Of a stretch of 8,684 nt of DNA, positions 6,055 through 8,684 are shown one piece after another; the stretch's first letter is position 1; every line of letters begins with the position of its first letter. Source of the stretch: Gammaproteobacteria bacterium (GTDB taxonomy: Bacteria > Pseudomonadota > Gammaproteobacteria > JAABTG01); contig JASJBY010000164.1 of assembly GCA_030066245.1 (NCBI GenBank), forward strand, positions 1-8,684. The letters run 5' to 3'. The position numbers and the translations under genes are program-made. The notes under the pieces were generated by a model. The model was not told where the DNA came from and ran no database searches. It worked only from the letters and a program-made list of their open reading frames with translations.

Positions 6055-6713
6055 GCTTCCTGATTCTCCAGCCTCCCGTCCCTGAGCGTCAGAATGCGGT
6101 AGTCCATGCGACTGATCAGACCCAGGTCGTGGCTGGCGATGAGCACAGTCACGCCCACCTGGTTGAATGTGGAGAAGAGCTCCATGATTTCCCGGGATAA
6201 CTCGGGGTCGAGGTTGCCCGTTGGCTCGTCGGCCAGCAGCAGCCGGGGCTTGTTAACCACGGCGCGGGCAATGCCGACCCGCTGCTGCTCCCCGCCCGAA
6301 AGTGTGATGGGGTAGAGCCGTTCCTTATCGAGTAGGCCCACCTTGTCCAGGGCTGCACGCACCCGCCTGCCAATCTCGTGGTGACGGTGGCCAGCGATGA
6401 CCAATGGCAGGGCCACGTTGTCGAATACCGTGCGGTCGAACAGCAGGCGGTGATTCTGGAAGATCATGCCGACACGGCGGCGGTAGTAGGGGATTCGGTG
6501 CTTTCGAAGGCGTCCCAGATTCTGGCCGTCAACAATAATCTGTCCCCGGCTGCTGCGCTCTATCAGCGCAATCAGGCGCAGCATAGTGCTCTTGCCGGCC
6601 CCCGAATGGCCGGTGAGAAAACACATTTCGCCCACACCCAGGCGGAAGCTAACGCGGCTGATCGCCTCGTGGCCATTGGGATACCGTTTGCTGACGTCGT
6701 CGAACTGGATCAC
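6042..6713 (-). CDS. ftsE: Cell division ATP-binding protein FtsE
   Basis: FtsE is the cytoplasmic ABC ATPase that pairs with FtsX at the division site. The 223-residue length is typical. Visible motifs: Walker A GHSGAGKS at 35-42, Q-loop with Q86 (MIFQNHRLLFDRTVFDNVAL, 83-102), ABC signature LSGGEQQR at 138-145, Walker B LLLADEP at 158-164 with catalytic E163, D-loop around NLDP (167-170), and switch histidine H195. All are intact. The start is GTG at 6713, beginning V/M-I-Q-F-D-D-V-S-K-R-Y, which matches where the family starts; no ATG fits. It is 11 nt after the ftsY stop with no visible Shine-Dalgarno, suggesting translational coupling to ftsY. It overlaps ftsX by 13 nt at its other end. 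Confidence 0.97.
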   Translation of the reverse strand: MIQFDDVSKRYPNGHEAISRVSFRLGVGEMCFLTGHSGAGKSTMLRLIALIERSSRGQIIVDGQNLGRLRKHRIPYYRRRVGMIFQNHRLLFDRTVFDNVALPLVIAGHRHHEIGRRVRAALDKVGLLDKERLYPITLSGGEQQRVGIARAVVNKPRLLLADEPTGNLDPELSREIMELFSTFNQVGVTVLIASHDLGLISRMDYRILTLRDGRLENQEAWVS

Positions 6714-6724
6714 GCCGGAACAGG

Positions 6725-7714
6725 CTATGCCAGATGTTCATCGCTTTCGAGCAGGGCATCGACGAAGTCGCCGGCATCGAATTCCCTCAGGTCGTCGATG
6801 CCTTCCCCGACACCGATGAACCGGATCGGTAGCGCCAATTGCCTGGCCAGGGCGAACACGATACCGCCCTTGGCGGTGCCGTCCAGCTTGGTCAACGCGA
6901 TGCCGCTGACCTGTACCGCTTCGTGGAACTGACGGGCCTGCGCTAAGGCATTCTGGCCGGTGCCGGCGTCGAGCACCAGCAGCACCTCGTGGGGCGCCTG
7001 GGGGTCAAGCCGACCCAAGACTCGACGCACCTTCTTGAGCTCCTCCATCAAGTTGCCCTGGGTATGCAGCCTCCCCGCGGTGTCGGCGATGAGCACGTCC
7101 ATGTTACGCGACTTGGCTGCCTGCAAAGCGTCGAAAACCACGGAGGCCGAGTCGGCGCCCGTAGCCTGAGCCACGACCGGAATGCCGTTGCGCTCGCCCC
7201 ACGCCTGCAGCTGCTCCACGGCGGCGGCCCTGAAGGTATCCCCGGCGGCCAGCATTACCGTGTGATCATGCTGCTGCAAACGCTTGGCGAGCTTGCCTAT
7301 GGTCGTTGTCTTACCGGCGCCGTTGATGCCGACAACTAAGATGACAAAGGGGCGGGAGGCGTTGACTGGAAGCTTTAAGGGCTGTGCCACCGGTTCCAGA
7401 ATGGCGTGCATTTCGCTATGCAGCCCGGCGTAGACAGCCACGCCGTCACGTAGCTGCCGGCGAGTCAGGCGGTCGGTCAGGTCGGCAATGATTTGGGCAG
7501 TAGCCTCGACGCCTACGTCCGCCGTGAGCAGCAGCGTTTCCAGTTCCTCGAGGAGCTCATCGTCGACCGCGCGGCCGCCTGCCAGCAACTCGCCAAGATT
7601 GGCCGTGAACCGGCCGCGGGTGCGATTCAAGCCACGCCGCAGCCGCCGGCGCCCAAACAGCCCGCCCTTCCGACCCTCTCGCCGGTCTTCCTCGTCGCGC
7701 TTGCTAAGGAACAT
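6725..7714 (-). CDS. ftsY: Signal recognition particle receptor FtsY
   Basis: FtsY is the membrane-associated GTPase that receives ribosome-SRP complexes and delivers inner-membrane proteins to the SecYEG translocon. The N domain spans about residues 36-115 (with DDELLEELETLLLTADVGVE at 51-70). In the G domain: GINGAGKTTT at 129-138 (G1), the SRP-GTPase DTFRAAAVEQL at 159-169, DTAGR at 211-215 (G3), TKLD at 275-278 (G4), and the closing GVGEGIDDLREFD at 301-313. At 329 residues it is much shorter than E. coli FtsY (497) because the acidic A domain is nearly absent; the first 35 residues are mostly basic, with GLFGRRRLRRGLNRTR at 18-33 resembling the membrane-binding helix kept in minimal FtsY. 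The ATG at 7714 has AGGAG only 3 nt upstream, a tight spacing, but no other start fits. It is first of ftsY-ftsE-ftsX. Confidence 0.96.
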   Translation of the reverse strand: MFLSKRDEEDRREGRKGGLFGRRRLRRGLNRTRGRFTANLGELLAGGRAVDDELLEELETLLLTADVGVEATAQIIADLTDRLTRRQLRDGVAVYAGLHSEMHAILEPVAQPLKLPVNASRPFVILVVGINGAGKTTTIGKLAKRLQQHDHTVMLAAGDTFRAAAVEQLQAWGERNGIPVVAQATGADSASVVFDALQAAKSRNMDVLIADTAGRLHTQGNLMEELKKVRRVLGRLDPQAPHEVLLVLDAGTGQNALAQARQFHEAVQVSGIALTKLDGTAKGGIVFALARQLALPIRFIGVGEGIDDLREFDAGDFVDALLESDEHLA

Positions 7715-7788
7715 ATACTCCTGCCCAGGGTCTTCACGAAGCGGAACGATAATATCCTAACCGTTTTTTGCGTTCACGGAGGCCGCGC
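7715..7788. promoter_or_regulatory. Divergent promoter region between ftsY and the M16 peptidase gene
   Basis: These 74 bp separate two divergent genes and must carry at least the start signals of both. The centre, 7748-7768, is AT-rich against the background. TAATAT (7750-7755, plus) and TATTAT (7754-7749, minus) are overlapping -10-like elements, but no convincing -35 lies at the right distance on either strand. The plus-strand Shine-Dalgarno GGAGG is at 7778-7782. Existence of promoters here is inferred from gene layout; exact elements are uncertain. Confidence 0.4.
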
Positions 7789-8684
7789 ATGTTGCGACGC
7801 TTGCTGCTCACATCCTTTCTTTTCATTACCCTGGCCCCACATGTTTCCGTCGTCGGCGCTTCCAGCGATGTAAACGAATATATGCTGGACAACGGACTCA
7901 AGCTCCTGGTGAAAGAAGATTCCCGAGCCCCGGTGGTGGTTTCCCAGGTGTGGTACAAGGTGGGCTCGAGTTACGAGCACAACGGCATCACCGGCATCTC
8001 CCACATGCTCGAGCACATGATGTTCAAAGGAACGGAAAAACTCGCGCCGGGTGAGTTTTCGCGTATTGTCGCTTCTGAGGGCGGGCGAGAGAATGCCTTC
8101 ACGGGCCGTGACTATACGGCTTATTTCCAGCAGCTCGCTGCCGACCGGCTTGAAGTCAGCTTCAAGCTAGAGTCCGACCGCATGGCAAACCTGGTCCTGT
8201 TGCAGGAAGAGTTGGACAAAGAACGTGAGGTCGTGGCAGAGGAGCGGCGTCTTAGGACGGAGGACAAGCCAAAGTCCTTGGCCTATGAGACCTTCATGGC
8301 CGCCGCCTTCCAGACCAGCCCTTACCAGCATCCTATCGTCGGGTGGATGGCGGACATCGAGAATTACGAGCTGGAGGACCTGCAGTCCTGGTATCGTCGC
8401 TGGTACGCACCCAACAACGCGACCGTCGTAGTGGTCGGCGACGTGGACGCCACCGAGGTGCTGGGCCTGGCGAGGAATTACTTTGGCCCCATCCCTGCGG
8501 CGACTACACGCCCCCCCAAAAGACGGCCGGAGGTCGAGCAGCGAGGTCCACGCCGGATAACGGTGATGGCTCAGGTTAAAGTGCCGTATTTGCTCATGGG
8601 GTTCAAGGTGCCGAGCATGAGCACCGCCGCCCAGGACTGGGAGCCCTACGCACTCGCTGTTCTCGCTGCGGTCCTGGACGGAGA
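7789..8684 (+). CDS. Secreted M16 (insulinase/pitrilysin) zinc metallopeptidase, N-terminal part
   Basis: The reading frame is open from ATG 7789 to the window end (298 codons seen). GGAGG ends 6 nt before the ATG, an ideal ribosome site. Residues 1-24 look like a signal peptide (MLRR, a hydrophobic stretch, then VVGA before SS), so the enzyme is probably periplasmic. The inverted zinc motif HxxEH is intact at 72-76 (HMLEHMMFKGT); the third zinc ligand should be one of the glutamates in VVAEERR (148-154). GGRENAFTGRDYTAYF (98-113) and ESDRMANL (128-135) are family core motifs, and WYRRWYAPNNATVVVVGDVD closes the first catalytic half. The substrate-binding R/Y pair of the second half is not in the window. 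In Pseudomonas two M16 genes lie in tandem at this place upstream of ftsY; a second may follow. Substrate unknown. Confidence 0.93.
   Translation, partial: MLRRLLLTSFLFITLAPHVSVVGASSDVNEYMLDNGLKLLVKEDSRAPVVVSQVWYKVGSSYEHNGITGISHMLEHMMFKGTEKLAPGEFSRIVASEGGRENAFTGRDYTAYFQQLAADRLEVSFKLESDRMANLVLLQEELDKEREVVAEERRLRTEDKPKSLAYETFMAAAFQTSPYQHPIVGWMADIENYELEDLQSWYRRWYAPNNATVVVVGDVDATEVLGLARNYFGPIPAATTRPPKRRPEVEQRGPRRITVMAQVKVPYLLMGFKVPSMSTAAQDWEPYALAVLAAVLDG

Noticed and set aside
6378..6932. Long plus-strand open frame opposite ftsE and ftsY
   Set aside because: It is antisense to two genes with intact GTPase/ATPase motifs and shows no recognisable domain of its own.
7743..7770. GGAAC at 7743-7747 as a sigma-E promoter for the M16 peptidase
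   Set aside because: No TCTGA/TCTAA element lies about 16 bp downstream; the bases there are a T-run.
8511..8521. Run of seven C then four A in the M16 peptidase gene, as a frameshift or programmed-slippage site
   Set aside because: The reading frame carries recognisable M16 sequence on both sides (VVVVGDVD before, VPYLLMGFKVPS after), and the zero frame does not match the X-XXY-YYZ slippery pattern.

Overview
The window reads as an ordinary core-genome segment of a high-GC gammaproteobacterium (GC is high throughout, roughly 60% by eye). The order ftsY-ftsE-ftsX-rpoH, with an M16 zinc peptidase diverging upstream of ftsY, is the arrangement known from Pseudomonas and many other Gammaproteobacteria. 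The FixI/CcoI-type copper pump plus CcoS indicates a cbb3 cytochrome oxidase, and CtaB together with the partial upstream gene indicates a heme-copper oxidase of the aa3/bo3 kind. Genus or family cannot be fixed from this sequence; a Chromatiales/Ectothiorhodospiraceae-like organism is only a guess.

Left half, plus strand (1-3988): the last 40 codons of a small thioredoxin-fold oxidase-assembly-like protein; a 167-bp intergenic region holding two tandem 21-bp repeats that contain CRP-like half sites; ctaB (heme O synthase); ccoI (copper-transporting P1B ATPase); and ccoS (small cbb3 assembly protein). Together they form a probable terminal-oxidase maturation operon: CtaB makes heme O, CcoI exports copper for the oxidase active site, and CcoS helps insert cofactors into cbb3 oxidase. 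No oxidase structural genes lie inside the window, and ctaA and ccoG/ccoH are absent from the places where they often sit.

Middle and right, minus strand (4086-7714): reading in the direction of transcription, ftsY (SRP receptor), ftsE and ftsX (ABC-type divisome complex controlling cell-wall hydrolases), then rpoH (heat-shock sigma-32). ftsY, ftsE and ftsX are tightly packed (11-nt gap, then a 13-nt overlap). rpoH has 136 bp of its own upstream DNA with a good match to a sigma-E (RpoE/AlgU) promoter, and a possible small hairpin over its start codon. ccoS and rpoH converge on a short GC-rich hairpin that may terminate both.

Right edge, plus strand (7789-8684): the N-terminal 298 codons of a secreted M16 (insulinase/pitrilysin) zinc peptidase, cut off by the window end. 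It diverges from ftsY across a 74-bp AT-richer promoter region.

No tRNA, rRNA, CRISPR array, insertion sequence, prophage gene or attachment site was seen, and no stretch over 300 bp lacks a gene. I do not see a novel multi-gene system here. The observations most worth checking are regulatory: the sigma-E-like rpoH promoter, the tandem repeats before ctaB, and the mixed make-up of the ctaB-ccoI-ccoS cluster.
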